Below, in pieces: positions 63,241 to 64,000 of a DNA stretch of 64,000 bases; the stretch's first letter is position 1, and every line of letters starts with the position of its first letter. The DNA is from Puffinus mauretanicus (Eukaryota > Chordata > Aves > Procellariiformes > Procellariidae): positions 186,001 through 250,000 of the forward strand of contig JAJKFH010001359.1 in the NCBI GenBank assembly GCA_023333565.1, read 5' to 3'. A model generated the notes under the pieces. That model saw only the letters and a program-made list of their open reading frames with translations, had not been told where the DNA came from and did not search any database. The position numbers and the translations under genes are program-made.

Positions 63241-64000
63241 TGTTGTCACTAAAAAATTCTGGTTAGTATCTTCCTGATTTGAATGATAGTCTGTGCAATG
63301 TATATTACATACAGTGAGATCTATACACCAAGTAGCCTATTACCTTTATTTTCCTGATGGAAAGCATTATGAAACTCTTTTTTTTTCCTCTCCATTTTCA
63401 TGCAACTACTTAGTTTGAGAAACAAATCTGAATGGGCATGATCCTAGCTGCTAACACTATGAGAAAGACGCCATTGATATAAGAAGAGGATCACATTAGG
63501 ACAGAGGTCTTCCATATACATTCAAAACCAGTTAGGACCTTGGTGACTGTGTTTTCTGTGTCAGTTTTGAGATACAACTCAATAATTTCCTGAAACCTGT
63601 TTTTCAATGGTACTAAAAACCTCTAGCTGGAGTGAAGTGGTGCTTTCAGTTTAAACAGCTGATCTGAGGTCACAGATAGACTCTGTAATCAATAAGAAAA
63701 GGGGCAAAGTGGTTACAGGCACTCTATTTGCATTACAACGGTTGTGACTGTGTTTAACAATAAGTTCTATTACAATAACTCGTGAGTGTTGTTTCATCAC
63801 TGTATTAAGCACGGCAACGTGAGCTAAACATAGGATAGAAGACAAATGCTATGTTATTGTAAGTTCTGAGTTTCATTTTCATAACTTTATTTTCTCAGTT
63901 ACAGACAAATGAGTACCACAATTAAAGAAATGCACAATTTATGCATACCTAAACAGGACAACATAGCAACTATCAGTACAAGTTAACACCTAGAAAGTTC
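63241..64000. other. Non-coding sequence, no gene recognised
   Basis: Unique AT-rich sequence to the window edge. No exon or nameable repeat is seen. Confidence 0.5.

Overview
This window looks like bird nuclear DNA from a gene desert or a very long intron. The evidence is its interspersed repeats: CR1 LINE fragments carrying the avian-type CR1 3' end (octamer ATTCTATG, or its complement), two retroviral LTR insertions of avian type, and old MIR-like SINE fragments shared by amniotes. The background is AT-rich and CpG-poor. I found no bacterial or phage features, no operons, no tRNA or rRNA genes, and no CRISPR array. The species cannot be fixed from this sequence.

No host protein-coding exon could be supported. 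The longest open frames outside repeats (for example 16591-16983, 37514-37951 and 52500-52913) are 130-145 codons, resemble no family I recognise and have no convincing exon structure. The only recognisable protein-coding similarity is broken CR1 reverse-transcriptase ORF at 61.8-63.2 kb.

Layout. 1-11.7 kb: unique non-coding DNA with one GC-richer, possibly repeat-derived patch (5.4-5.76 kb). 11.69-12.12 kb: CR1 3' end on the minus strand. 12-16 kb: non-coding with a MIR, a palindromic TAATCC homeodomain-site cluster (13.19 kb) and a stretch that looks like a conserved enhancer (14.5-15.4 kb). 16.26-16.6 kb: a local CpG cluster next to a hAT-like terminus. 21.3-23.9 kb: the main mobile-element cluster. 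It holds a 1.3-kb LTR with a 5-bp target duplication (CTTAG), which contains an internal tandem duplication and a 162-bp piece of a second LTR family. A complete solo LTR of that second family lies 750 bp away in inverted orientation, with its own 5-bp duplication (TTTTC). 24-61 kb: mostly unique AT-rich DNA with scattered palindromes, CTCF-like and C/EBP-like motifs and another MIR. 61.8-63.2 kb: a minus-strand CR1 split by a plus-strand CR1 insertion. 63.2-64 kb: unique sequence.

No gene system works together here. The content worth attention is the nested retroelement history, which the sequence shows directly, and the candidate cis-regulatory elements, which are inferred from motifs without any alignment.
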